Assembly: GCA_017415555.1 (NCBI GenBank)
Contig: JAFQGF010000020.1
Coordinates: 1-64,000, forward strand
Reading direction: 5' to 3'
DNA from: Akkermansia sp.
Lineage (GTDB): Bacteria; Verrucomicrobiota; Verrucomicrobiia; Verrucomicrobiales; Akkermansiaceae
DNA: 64,000 nucleotides
Position numbers and translations under genes: made by a program. Below are positions 8,134 to 15,455 of this stretch, one piece after another (positions within the stretch are counted from its first letter, which is position 1; each line of letters starts with the position of its first letter). The notes under the pieces are model-generated. The model saw nothing but the letters and a program-made list of their open reading frames with translations, was not told where the DNA came from and ran no database searches.

Positions 8134-8413
8134 AGGGACGAAGTGAAAATTCCGCGAGCCGCAGGCTCGCCTGACTTAGAGCCCGCACAAGTGCGGGCGG
8201 CATATAGTAGCCTCGGGTGAAGTGAGCAACGCGAACGAAACCCGTGGATGATACGGAAAAACAAGCCGAACCCCACCGGATGGTGGGGTGGCATAAAGCA
8301 ATGTAATAAATTAATGCGTGGGCATCATGCCACCCCTCCTTGCGTCGGGGTTCTAATTTATTTTCTCTCTTTCCCACGGTTCCGCCGCTGACGCGGCTGC
8401 ACCGTGGGCCACG
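8134..8413 (-). repeat. Composite structured repeat, copy B
   Basis: The centre (8268-8353) is an 86-bp unit beginning GAACCCCACCGG and ending TCGGGGTTC. It is the reverse complement of the core of copy C, with about 75 of 86 positions equal by eye. Both sides carry an arm: leftwards CCACGGGTTTCGTTCGCG..CACCCGAGGC, the hairpin GCCCGCAC-tt-GTGCGGGC and a CGAGGGACGAAGTG edge (all read on the minus strand); rightwards CCCACGG..CCGTGGGCC. It fills most of the 595-base gap between recJ and rpmI. No gene is seen in it. Confidence 0.85.
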
Positions 8414-8564
8414 TATGCGCACCGGCCCGAACGCGCAGAGCCGGATTCCTCCGGCAGGCCGCTGATTTTCCTTTGTTGTGCCGGGCTTCGGGGGCATATA
8501 TGGGGGCGAAGACTGAGATTTCGTATGAAAAGAGCAAAAAAACGCATTTTGGAAGATATTTTTC

Positions 8565-8592
8565 TTGCCAAACAGAAAAAAAAGAGTATTAT
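8565..8592 (+). promoter_or_regulatory. Promoter of rpmI, leaderless geometry
   Basis: TTGCCA, 16-base A-rich spacer, TATTAT, then 9 bases to the ATG at 8602. Confidence 0.6.
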
Positions 8593-8601
8593 CTCCCCAC
8601 C

Positions 8602-8811
8602 ATGACCCGCAAAGGTGGTATCAACAAGACACGTAAGGCTGTCGCCAAGCGTTTCAAGGTGACCGGCACGGGCAAGGTTCTGCGTCGCAAGCAGGGTAAG
8701 CGTCACATCCTCCAGAAGAAGTCCAGCAAGCGCAAGCGCGCTCTGGGTAAACCCGCTCTGGTGGACGCTACTCAGGTTTGGGCCGTTAAGCAGAACATGC
8801 CCTTCGCTTAA
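8602..8811 (+). CDS. rpmI: 50S ribosomal protein bL35
   Basis: A 69-residue basic protein (MTRKGGINKTRKAVAKRFKV..., HILQKKSSKRKRALGK) typical of L35, a component of the large subunit. The longer open frame upstream runs through the repeat and promoter, so 8602 is the true start. Usually it sits behind infC (IF3). Here infC is absent, and the gene has its own promoter only 9 bases upstream. rplT follows after a 151-base spacer that contains a CCGCCCG/CGGGCGG hairpin (about 8848-8866) and an AGGGAGGTGAGG purine stretch, possible sites for L20 autoregulation. Confidence 0.97.
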   Translation: MTRKGGINKTRKAVAKRFKVTGTGKVLRRKQGKRHILQKKSSKRKRALGKPALVDATQVWAVKQNMPFA

Positions 8812-8962
8812 GCCGAGGAACATGGCCACAAGCCAGCCCCGCCCGCAAATCGGGCGGCCTTCATGCAGCCTGCCCGGCGAATCAGTCGCCGCGGATAGAA
8901 CGGACGAGACTGCAGGGAGGTGAGGAAGAACAGTCCGCTCACAATACATACGATACAAAAAT

Positions 8963-9346
8963 ATGGCACGTGCTACAAATGGGCCGGCTTCTCGCGCCCG
9001 CCGCAAGCGCATCCTGCTTCGCGCCAAGGGCTTCCGCGGTTTCCGCAGCAAGCTCTTCCGTTACGCTAAGGATGCTGTTTACAAAGCATGGCAGTATGAG
9101 TACCGCGACCGCAAGAAGAGGAAGGGTCAGTTCCGCCGCTTGTGGACCGCTCGTATCTCCGCCGCTGTGCGTCCCCTCGGTCTTACATACTCTCGCTTCA
9201 TGGAGGGTCTGAAGGCTGCCAACGTTGATTTGGACCGCAAGTCCCTCGCCGAGCTGGCTGTTGCCAACCCCGAGGCATTCAAGGCTGTTTTCGAACTGGC
9301 CAAGAAGGCAATCGACGCCAAGGAGGGTGCTGCTCTCAAGGCATAA
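8963..9346 (+). CDS. rplT: 50S ribosomal protein bL20
   Basis: A 127-residue L20, required for early assembly of the large subunit and a translational repressor of its operon in many bacteria. Start MARATNGPASRARRKRILLR, core KGFRGFRSKLFRYAKDAVYK, and C-terminal domain with YSRFMEGLKAANVDLDRKSL all fit the family, and the length is slightly above the usual 115-120. A strong terminator follows at 9379-9413, closing the rpmI-rplT unit. Confidence 0.98.
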   Translation: MARATNGPASRARRKRILLRAKGFRGFRSKLFRYAKDAVYKAWQYEYRDRKKRKGQFRRLWTARISAAVRPLGLTYSRFMEGLKAANVDLDRKSLAELAVANPEAFKAVFELAKKAIDAKEGAALKA

Positions 9347-9378
9347 GGAAGTCGAATCCCAGAAACACACATTTAACC

Positions 9379-9413
9379 GGGGCTCTGCTCAGTGGCAGAG
9401 CCCCAATTTTTTT
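9379..9413 (+). terminator. Rho-independent terminator after rplT
   Basis: Ten-base-pair stem GGGGCTCTGC / GCAGAGCCCC followed by AATTTTTTT. Confidence 0.93.
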
Positions 9414-9447
9414 ACCGTCCTATCCGTAATTTCTCCTGCGATTTTAC

Positions 9448-9477
9448 TTGACGCGCGTGGTGTTTGTGTGGTAGGCT
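9448..9477 (+). promoter_or_regulatory. Promoter of the carboxyltransferase gene
   Basis: TTGACG, 18-base spacer, TAGGCT. It leaves a leader of about 43 bases before the ATG at 9527. Confidence 0.65.
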
Positions 9478-9526
9478 ATCACCAACAAAGAGGGGTGCAC
9501 TGTACCCTGAAGACTTTTATACAATC

Positions 9527-11020
9527 ATGAAACCTGCAACATTCAACTGCACAGTACTCCGCGATGGTCATCAGTCGCTGGCCGCCACCCGTATGGCAAC
9601 CGAGCAGATGCTCGAGATTGCTCCCATTCTTGACACCATGGGCTTCTCCGCGCTGGAGACCTGGGGTGGTGCAACGATTGACTCCGGTCTTCGTTTCCTG
9701 GGTGAGCTGCCCTTTGACCGACTGGACACGCTCAAGAAGCTGGCCCCCAAGACCCCGCACATGATGCTTCTGCGCGGCCAGAACATGGTGGGCTACACCA
9801 ACTACGCTGATGATGTGGTGGAAGCTTTTGTGAAGACGAGTGCCAAGCACGGCATGAACATCTTCCGCATTTTCGACTGTCTGAACGACCCTGAGAATAT
9901 GCGTACCTCCATCCGTGCTGCCAAGGAGGCCGGTGCTACCGCTCATGGTACCATTTGCTACACTACATCTCCGGTGCACAACCTGGAGTACTTCGCCAAC
10001 CTGGGCAAGAAGATTGCCGAAATGGGTGCCGATGGTATCGTGATTAAGGATATGGCCGGTCTGATTCCCCCGAGCGAGACCGCGGCACTTGTAGAAGCCA
10101 TCAAGAAGAGCACCAACCTGCCGGTGTGGATTCACACGCATGATACGGCCGGTCTGGGTGCCGGTTCCTATGTGGCCGGCATCAATGCCGGGGCAGACGC
10201 TGTAGACTGCTCCATTGCCCCCTTTGCCAACGGCACGGCACAGCCGGACTGCATGCGCATGCTGGCTCTGCTGAAGGGCTATGACCGCTGCCCCGTGGTG
10301 GCCGATGACTTCACCGAGAAGCTCACGAAGATTTCCGGTATGCTGCAGCCCGTCTACGAGAGTCTGAGTCGCTTCACCAGCCACAAGAATGAGATTGTGG
10401 ACAGCGCCACTCTGCTCTACCAGGTGCCCGGTGGTATGCTTTCCAACTTCCGCAATCAGCTCAAGGAGCTCAACATCATGGATAAGTTCGATGAAGTGAT
10501 GGCCGAGATTCCCGTTGTGCGTAAGGCACTGGGTTGGATTCCGCTGGTAACTCCCACTTCGCAGATTGTGGGCTCCCAGGCTGCCTTCAACGTGAAGTTT
10601 GGTCGCTGGAAGCAGATTACCCCGCAGACGATGGACGTGGCACTGGGTTACTATGGCCACACTCCTGCTCCGGTGGATCCCGAGTTGCAGGCAGAGTGCG
10701 CCAAGCGCTCCGGCAAGCAGCCCATCACCTGCCGCCCCGCAGACCTCATTAAGCCCGGCATGCAGGACCTCCGCGACAAGCTTACTGCCAAGAATATCCC
10801 CGCCACGGATGAGAACTGCGTGATTTACGCTATGTTCCCGCAGCAGCTGGAGGATTACTACGCCGGCAAGCGCCCTGAGCCTGTGACCGTGAAGAAGCAG
10901 GAGAACTACGGTGCTCCCACCGCTCTTTCCACTGTGGGGGTTTCTGCCGCTATCTCCGGCCGTGACATGAAGCTCAACATCATGGGCCGCGTGTACGACG
11001 TGCATATCGAGGAGAAGTAA
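9527..11020 (+). CDS. Biotin-dependent carboxyltransferase subunit (OadA/PycB/transcarboxylase 5S type)
   Basis: A 497-residue carboxyltransferase of the HMG-CoA-lyase-like TIM-barrel group: CTVLRDGHQSLAATRM at the N-terminus (catalytic Asp-Gly-His-Gln), the carbamylatable lysine in VIKDMAGL, metal ligands in WIHTHD, then the conserved C-terminal PYC/OADA region. The biotinyl domain with its MKM motif is missing, so biotin must be on a separate protein, as in the 5S subunit of methylmalonyl-CoA transcarboxylase or OadA-like subunits of split systems. Its likely role is interconverting pyruvate and oxaloacetate for propionate or gluconeogenic flux. No partner subunit is encoded next to it. Start 9527 is chosen over an upstream in-frame ATG for family fit. 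Confidence 0.9.
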   Translation: MKPATFNCTVLRDGHQSLAATRMATEQMLEIAPILDTMGFSALETWGGATIDSGLRFLGELPFDRLDTLKKLAPKTPHMMLLRGQNMVGYTNYADDVVEAFVKTSAKHGMNIFRIFDCLNDPENMRTSIRAAKEAGATAHGTICYTTSPVHNLEYFANLGKKIAEMGADGIVIKDMAGLIPPSETAALVEAIKKSTNLPVWIHTHDTAGLGAGSYVAGINAGADAVDCSIAPFANGTAQPDCMRMLALLKGYDRCPVVADDFTEKLTKISGMLQPVYESLSRFTSHKNEIVDSATLLYQVPGGMLSNFRNQLKELNIMDKFDEVMAEIPVVRKALGWIPLVTPTSQIVGSQAAFNVKFGRWKQITPQTMDVALGYYGHTPAPVDPELQAECAKRSGKQPITCRPADLIKPGMQDLRDKLTAKNIPATDENCVIYAMFPQQLEDYYAGKRPEPVTVKKQENYGAPTALSTVGVSAAISGRDMKLNIMGRVYDVHIEEK

Positions 11021-11037
11021 TTCGTCTCCGGAAGCGT

Positions 11038-11092
11038 GAAGGACGAAATGCGAAGGCCGGAGTTTAACACTCGCCTTCGGATTTCGTCCTTC
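11038..11092 (+). terminator. Long inverted repeat after the carboxyltransferase gene
   Basis: GAAGGACGAAATgCGAAGGC pairs with its complement at 11073-11092 (one mismatch on each side) around a 15-base loop. It probably ends transcription, although no T-run follows. Its GGACGAA edge resembles the edge sequence of the composite repeats. Confidence 0.55.
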
Positions 11093-11122
11093 GTCTTGTA
11101 AACGGGTGCCGTTGCGTTTTGT

Positions 11123-12631
11123 ATGAGGAATCTGATTTGTCTGCTGCTGGTGTTGTGTGGGTGTGTATGGGGGATAACGCCCATGGAAGTGGTGGTTGTT
11201 TATAATGCGGAGTCTGAGCTCAGCAAGGCGGCGGCTATGCGCTACAGTGAGGTGCGGGGAATTCCCCCGGAGCACCTGATGCCCTTGTTCGGCCTCAAAC
11301 GCGGGGATGTGACCCGCGAGGAGTACCATGCGTCCATCGAACACCCCCTGCTGTTGCAGGGGAGGCAGAGGGGGCTGTGCTGGCCGAGTGGCCCCCGCAA
11401 TGGGAGATTGCCTATACGGGCAATGGTGCTGATGCCGGATTTGCCGCTGCGGGTGAAGGAAGCGCAGCGCGATGGGCGCCCTGTGGGTACCGGGCAGCAT
11501 CGCACCGAGGCCGCTGTGGATTCTGAGCTGGCTTTGCTGGGCTCCCGTTTCCCCGTCCGAGGGATGGGGAGAAACCCGCTTTATAATAAGGAGTTTCCGG
11601 AAAAATTCTCGCAGCAGCCCGTCTTGATGGTCTGCCGTATTGACGGCCCGGATGAGGATTCCGTTTACCGTATGATAAATTTACCGGCACAGGTGGAAAA
11701 ACGGGGGCTGGTGGGGTGGACCGTCGTGGATAATGGCGGCCCGTACAAAGAGGGGGATGAGATGCTGGCGCGTGTGGCGGAACGTGCCCGGGCAGAGCAT
11801 TTCCCGCTTTTCTGTGAAAATACACGGAATACGCTGCCGGATGCCTTTCCGCTGATGTCGGATGTTGCTGTATATTTCGGCTGGTACGCCAATCCTGCCA
11901 ATGGCCCGTTTGGGCGCATGGCACCGGCAGATTTTCGTCTGGCAGACGGTGCTGTGGCTTTTCATCTGCATTCATTCAGCGCCACGAGCCTGTATGATGG
12001 GCAGAGTTGGGTATCTGCTTTGCTGAAGCGTGGTGCCTGCGTGACGGCCGGTAATGTGGCTGAGCCATACCTGGGGGCGTGTCTGAACTATGACATTTTT
12101 TATACACAGTTGTTAAAGGGGCGCCAGATTGGGGAGGCCGCTCTGCTGGCAACGCCTGTGGTATCGTGGCAGGGAATTGTGCTGGGCGACCCTCTCTACC
12201 GCCCCTTTGGCGGCAGCCGCGCAGCCGCGGGTAACTCCCCCTATGCCCGCTGGCGACAGCTGGCTGCCAACCGCGGAGCCCTTCAGTCCGTAGTTGAGCA
12301 GAAGTTGCCCTACGCTCATGGTGCTCTCTGGGCAGAAATGTATGCCCACCATTGCATGAATGAAAAACGCTATAGCCTTGCAACGGAGTATTTTAACGTG
12401 GCCAGCAACAAGTATGGCTCCGGTCGGGATAAGTTTCGAAATCGCCTGTGCATGCTCTTGGCATACGTTGCAGCAGGTGAGCGTGCTCGGGCGGAAGTCG
12501 GCATGCGAGCTCTGCTGCAGGAAGCCGCCGGCTCTCCTTACCTGCCGGCTATTCGCAAGGTGGCTGATTTGGTGTCGCCTCCAGCAAAAGAGAAAACTTC
12601 CTCGCCGGAAGCGAAGAAGTCACCTCAATAA
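11123..12631 (+). CDS. TIGR03790-family secreted protein
   Basis: A 502-residue protein with a signal peptide (residues 1-17, LICLLLVLCGCVWG). The region after it (VVVVYNAESELSKAAAMRYSEVRGIP) is the hallmark start of the TIGR03790 family, followed by RAMVLMPDLPLRV, the SELALLG and RNPLYN segments, and GLVGWTVVDNGGPYKEGDEM. The family is exported and common in Verrucomicrobia, Planctomycetes and some other groups; its function is not known. The C-terminal 130 residues (WAEMYAHHCMNEKRYSLATE onwards) look like TPR-type helices, and the end is Lys/Ser-rich. It stands alone behind the inverted repeat at 11038-11092. Confidence 0.8.
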   Translation: MRNLICLLLVLCGCVWGITPMEVVVVYNAESELSKAAAMRYSEVRGIPPEHLMPLFGLKRGDVTREEYHASIEHPLLLQGRQRGLCWPSGPRNGRLPIRAMVLMPDLPLRVKEAQRDGRPVGTGQHRTEAAVDSELALLGSRFPVRGMGRNPLYNKEFPEKFSQQPVLMVCRIDGPDEDSVYRMINLPAQVEKRGLVGWTVVDNGGPYKEGDEMLARVAERARAEHFPLFCENTRNTLPDAFPLMSDVAVYFGWYANPANGPFGRMAPADFRLADGAVAFHLHSFSATSLYDGQSWVSALLKRGACVTAGNVAEPYLGACLNYDIFYTQLLKGRQIGEAALLATPVVSWQGIVLGDPLYRPFGGSRAAAGNSPYARWRQLAANRGALQSVVEQKLPYAHGALWAEMYAHHCMNEKRYSLATEYFNVASNKYGSGRDKFRNRLCMLLAYVAAGERARAEVGMRALLQEAAGSPYLPAIRKVADLVSPPAKEKTSSPEAKKSPQ

Positions 12632-12644
12632 GATATGTCTGGCG

Positions 12645-12899
12645 TCAGCTCTGCTGCTTATGGTTGGCGAGCAACTCCTGGGCGGACTCGAAGACTATAG
12701 CGGGATCTGTACCTTTTTTTAATTCTTTAAGAATTGCATTGCGAAGAGCTACCGCTGCTTTGAAAGCGGCAGTGCAGTCTTCATACTGTCGGTCGGCAAA
12801 GTACTTGACGAACTGCTTGCCCTGTCTGCGCAGCGCAAGGCGCCATCCCTGAAAAGCTGTTTTTTTGTATGTGTAGCGAGAGATGTTTTTTGCTCTCAT
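12645..12899 (-). CDS. Small AP2-like DNA-binding-type protein
   Basis: An 84-residue basic protein: ISRYTYKKTAFQGWRLALRR, GKQFVKYFADRQYEDCTAAF, then a helix ALRNAILKELKK. Three short strands with an aromatic/Arg pattern followed by an amphipathic helix with Ala-Ala is the layout of bacterial AP2-type domains, which bind DNA in plants and in integrase N-termini. The assignment is by pattern only. It has a promoter (12931-12959) and a 31-base leader, so it is a single-gene unit. Confidence 0.55.
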   Translation of the reverse strand: MRAKNISRYTYKKTAFQGWRLALRRQGKQFVKYFADRQYEDCTAAFKAAVALRNAILKELKKGTDPAIVFESAQELLANHKQQS

Positions 12900-12930
12900 G
12901 ATTTGTTAAAAAACTTGTTAATCTGAGCGG

Positions 12931-12959
12931 GTTATAACATGTTTTTTGCTGCATTGCAA
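12931..12959 (-). promoter_or_regulatory. Promoter of the AP2-like gene
   Basis: Minus strand TTGCAA, 17-base spacer, TATAAC, followed by a 31-base leader. Confidence 0.6.
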
Positions 12960-12977
12960 GTAAAAAAATAACAAATA

Positions 12978-14327
12978 TTAACTCTGTCTTATTATCAGGC
13001 TGCGTACGAGTTGCCAGCAGAGAGGGAAGGCATCAGCAAAGTCCTGAGGTCGCCGTTGCAGCCAGGTATCAATAAGTGCGGCGGGGAAGGGGAGAACCCC
13101 CTCGATTTCCGCGGCGGGGAAGGATACTCGGCCATCCTGCACGGCGGCATAGACCATAACATGTTCGTAACCTGTTGCAGATGAGGGGGGGAGTTTGCCT
13201 ATGGGAATGAGCGGGGTGTTGGTAATGCCGAGTTCCTCCTGCAGTTCACGGCGAGCAGCTGTTTCATAATCTTCCCCTGCATCGAGGTGGCCGGCAGCGG
13301 AGGAATCCCACACGCCGGGGTGGCGATCCTTGAGGTGGGAGCGCTTTTGCAGAAGACAATCGCGTTTTTTGTTGAACACTAGTATGTGAACGGCTCGGTG
13401 GATGAGGTTTTTCTCGTGCACCTCTGCCCGGGATGCCTGGCCGATGGTGTTATCGGCCTCGTCGGCCACATCAAAGATTTCCTCCTTCAACTGGGCGACA
13501 TCTGCCAGCGGGTGAGTATCATACGCCCGTGCCAGTTCCACCCACTGCCGGAGCCCGAGTTCTTCCGGGCGTGCTGTGAGGGGGATACCCACAGCTTCGG
13601 CTACCTCTGCCCAGGGAGGAGTGGCGGGCAGTTGCTTGTGCATCTGCTTGCGGCGCTGGGCAAAACAGCGGCGCATCAATTCGTCCATGAGGCGGTGGTC
13701 GTATGGCGGGAGCTCCTGCGGATTTCGCGGAGTGAGCAGCATGACTGTGGAATCTATCTTGGGGCGGGGCGAGAAGGCTTCCGGCGGTACTGTCTTGAGC
13801 GCCCGGGGTACCCAGTCCATCTGGATGCGCAGCGAGAGCAGCCCGTAGGCATCGTCCCCCGGGCCTGCCAGAATGCGGTCGATAAACTCCTTCTGCAACA
13901 TGACTACGGCGCGACTGCAGGCGCAGGGGGAGGTGAGGAAATTGGCCAGAATAGCGCCCCCTGCAGAGTACGGCAGGTTTCCCATGAACTTAACAGGTTG
14001 TTCTGCAAAGAGCCTGCGGGGATCCCAGGATGCACCGTCTGCATGGTGTACTTTTACATGCGGGGAGTCTGCCCAGCGTGTGCGCTGGTACTCTGCCAGG
14101 CGGGAATCGAATTCCACCAGGATGAGCTTGCGGCACAGCGGAGCCATGTGCTCTGTGAGAGCTCCGGTACCGGGGCCTACTTCCACCACGCAATCCTCCG
14201 GGGTAATTTCGAGCTGGCTTACAATCCAGCGGGCGATATTTTCATCGATGAGAAAGTTCTGCCCGAGAGATTTGGAGGGTGTTACGGAGAAATTATTTAG
14301 TACCTGGTGAATCTGGCTCGCGTTCAT
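12978..14327 (-). CDS. rsmA: RsmA (KsgA) 16S rRNA dimethyltransferase fused to a Nudix hydrolase
   Basis: A 449-residue two-domain protein. Residues 1-270 are RsmA, which dimethylates two adjacent adenines near the 3' end of 16S rRNA during small-subunit maturation: SLGQNFLID (20-28), SAM-binding VEVGPGTG (48-55) and catalytic NLPY (117-120). Residues about 300-449 are a Nudix domain with a complete Nudix box at 346-368 (GHLDAGED...RRELQEELGI), preceded by HILVFNKKRDCLLQKRS, as in YfcD/IPP-isomerase-like Nudix proteins. RsmA alone is normally about 270 residues, so this is a true fusion in one open frame. Its promoter -10 lies 9 bases before the ATG. Confidence 0.93.
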   Translation of the reverse strand: MNASQIHQVLNNFSVTPSKSLGQNFLIDENIARWIVSQLEITPEDCVVEVGPGTGALTEHMAPLCRKLILVEFDSRLAEYQRTRWADSPHVKVHHADGASWDPRRLFAEQPVKFMGNLPYSAGGAILANFLTSPCACSRAVVMLQKEFIDRILAGPGDDAYGLLSLRIQMDWVPRALKTVPPEAFSPRPKIDSTVMLLTPRNPQELPPYDHRLMDELMRRCFAQRRKQMHKQLPATPPWAEVAEAVGIPLTARPEELGLRQWVELARAYDTHPLADVAQLKEEIFDVADEADNTIGQASRAEVHEKNLIHRAVHILVFNKKRDCLLQKRSHLKDRHPGVWDSSAAGHLDAGEDYETAARRELQEELGITNTPLIPIGKLPPSSATGYEHVMVYAAVQDGRVSFPAAEIEGVLPFPAALIDTWLQRRPQDFADAFPLCWQLVRSLIIRQS

Positions 14328-14336
14328 GGAAGGTCT

Positions 14337-14365
14337 ATTGTATCTCTCCCTCGCCGGAAAGGCAA
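14337..14365 (-). promoter_or_regulatory. Promoter of the rsmA-nudix gene
   Basis: Minus strand TTGCCT, 17-base spacer, TACAAT, then 9 bases to the ATG. The divergent hemB promoter begins about 35 bases further on. Confidence 0.6.
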
Positions 14366-14398
14366 GTCATATATTCGCGCAAAGTCAATATCTGGTGC

Positions 14399-14427
14399 TT
14401 TACAATTACTGCTGTTGGTGGTATGCT
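14399..14427 (+). promoter_or_regulatory. Promoter of hemB
   Basis: TTTACA, 17-base spacer, TATGCT, then 9 bases to the ATG at 14437. Confidence 0.65.
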
Positions 14428-14436
14428 GGTGGCGTT

Positions 14437-15432
14437 ATGATGGATTTACCCATTCGCCCCCGCCGCAACCGTAAATCAGCCGCCATGCGCGGGCTGATGC
14501 GGGAGACTACGCTTTCCGCTGCAAATCTCATATACCCCATGTTTGTGCAGGAGGGAGAGGAGAATAGCCCCATTGCCTCGCTCCCGGGGTGTACCCGCTG
14601 GTGTGTGGCGGATATTGCCGCAGAGTGCTGTCGATTGTATGAGCTTGGTATTCCCTGTGTGGATTTGTTTGCCGTGGTGCCGGAGGAAAAAAAGGATGCG
14701 GCCGGAACAGAGGCCTGGAATCCGGATGGTGTGGTGCCACGGGCTATAGCTGCCATTAAGGCGGCTGTGCCGGAATTGCTGGTGATGACGGATGTGGCTC
14801 TGGATCCTTTTAATACATACGGTCAGGATGGTATCGTGCGAGAGTATGAGGACGGCTCGTACGAAATTCTGAATGACGAGACGGTGGACGCTCTTTGTCG
14901 GCAGGCTCTTTGCCATGCCCGGGCCGGGGCAGATATTATCTCCCCCAGCGATATGATGGACGGGCGTATCGCGGCGCTGCGGGCGGCGTTGGATTCCGCA
15001 GGGTTTACGGGGGTGTCCCTGCTGAGCTATACGGCCAAGTATGCGTCTGCGTATTATGGGCCATTCCGCGGGGCGTTGGGCAGTGCGCCCAAGTTCGGCG
15101 ACAAGAAGACTTACCAGATGGATCCGGCCAATGTGCGCGAGGCTGTGCGGGAGGCCGAGCTGGATGTGGCGGAAGGCGCTGACATGCTCATGGTGAAACC
15201 TGCCACATTGTATCTGGATGTCATCCGCGAGCTCCGTTCCCGCACCCATCTTCCCATAGCTGCATACCATGTGAGTGGCGAGTATCTGATGGTGAAGGCG
15301 GCAGCTGCCTCCGGCTGGCTGGATGAAAAACAGTGCATGCTGGAAGCGTTGCTTTCCATTCGCCGGGCGGGTGCAGATATGATTCTGACCTATGCTGCCC
15401 CGTTGGTGGCAGAGTGGTTAAGGCGGGATTAA
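14437..15432 (+). CDS. hemB: Delta-aminolevulinic acid dehydratase (porphobilinogen synthase)
   Basis: A 331-residue enzyme joining two 5-aminolevulinate molecules into porphobilinogen for haem. The Schiff-base lysines are visible in SYTAKYASAYYGPFR and MVKPATLYLD. The metal-site segment reads DVALDPFNTYGQDG, with Asp and no cysteines where zinc enzymes have the Cys triad, so this is the magnesium-type enzyme as in Pseudomonas. The N-terminal arm (RPRRNRKSAAMRGLMRETTL) is typical. Two ATGs occur in tandem at 14437 and 14440, and either may be used. The longer open frame from 14326 runs through the promoter and is rejected. Confidence 0.97.
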   Translation: MMDLPIRPRRNRKSAAMRGLMRETTLSAANLIYPMFVQEGEENSPIASLPGCTRWCVADIAAECCRLYELGIPCVDLFAVVPEEKKDAAGTEAWNPDGVVPRAIAAIKAAVPELLVMTDVALDPFNTYGQDGIVREYEDGSYEILNDETVDALCRQALCHARAGADIISPSDMMDGRIAALRAALDSAGFTGVSLLSYTAKYASAYYGPFRGALGSAPKFGDKKTYQMDPANVREAVREAELDVAEGADMLMVKPATLYLDVIRELRSRTHLPIAAYHVSGEYLMVKAAAASGWLDEKQCMLEALLSIRRAGADMILTYAAPLVAEWLRRD

Positions 15433-15455
15433 GACAGGACACGAAAGTCTGGCGG

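Noticed and set aside
8860-8960. RNase P RNA-like stretch (GAGGAAGAACAGTCCG) before rplT
   Set aside because: Only a short resemblance to the conserved 5' part; the rest of the RNA is missing and the space is only 150 bases.
9479-11500. A long minus-strand frame across the carboxyltransferase
   Set aside because: Shadow of the plus-strand enzyme, whose catalytic motifs are clear.
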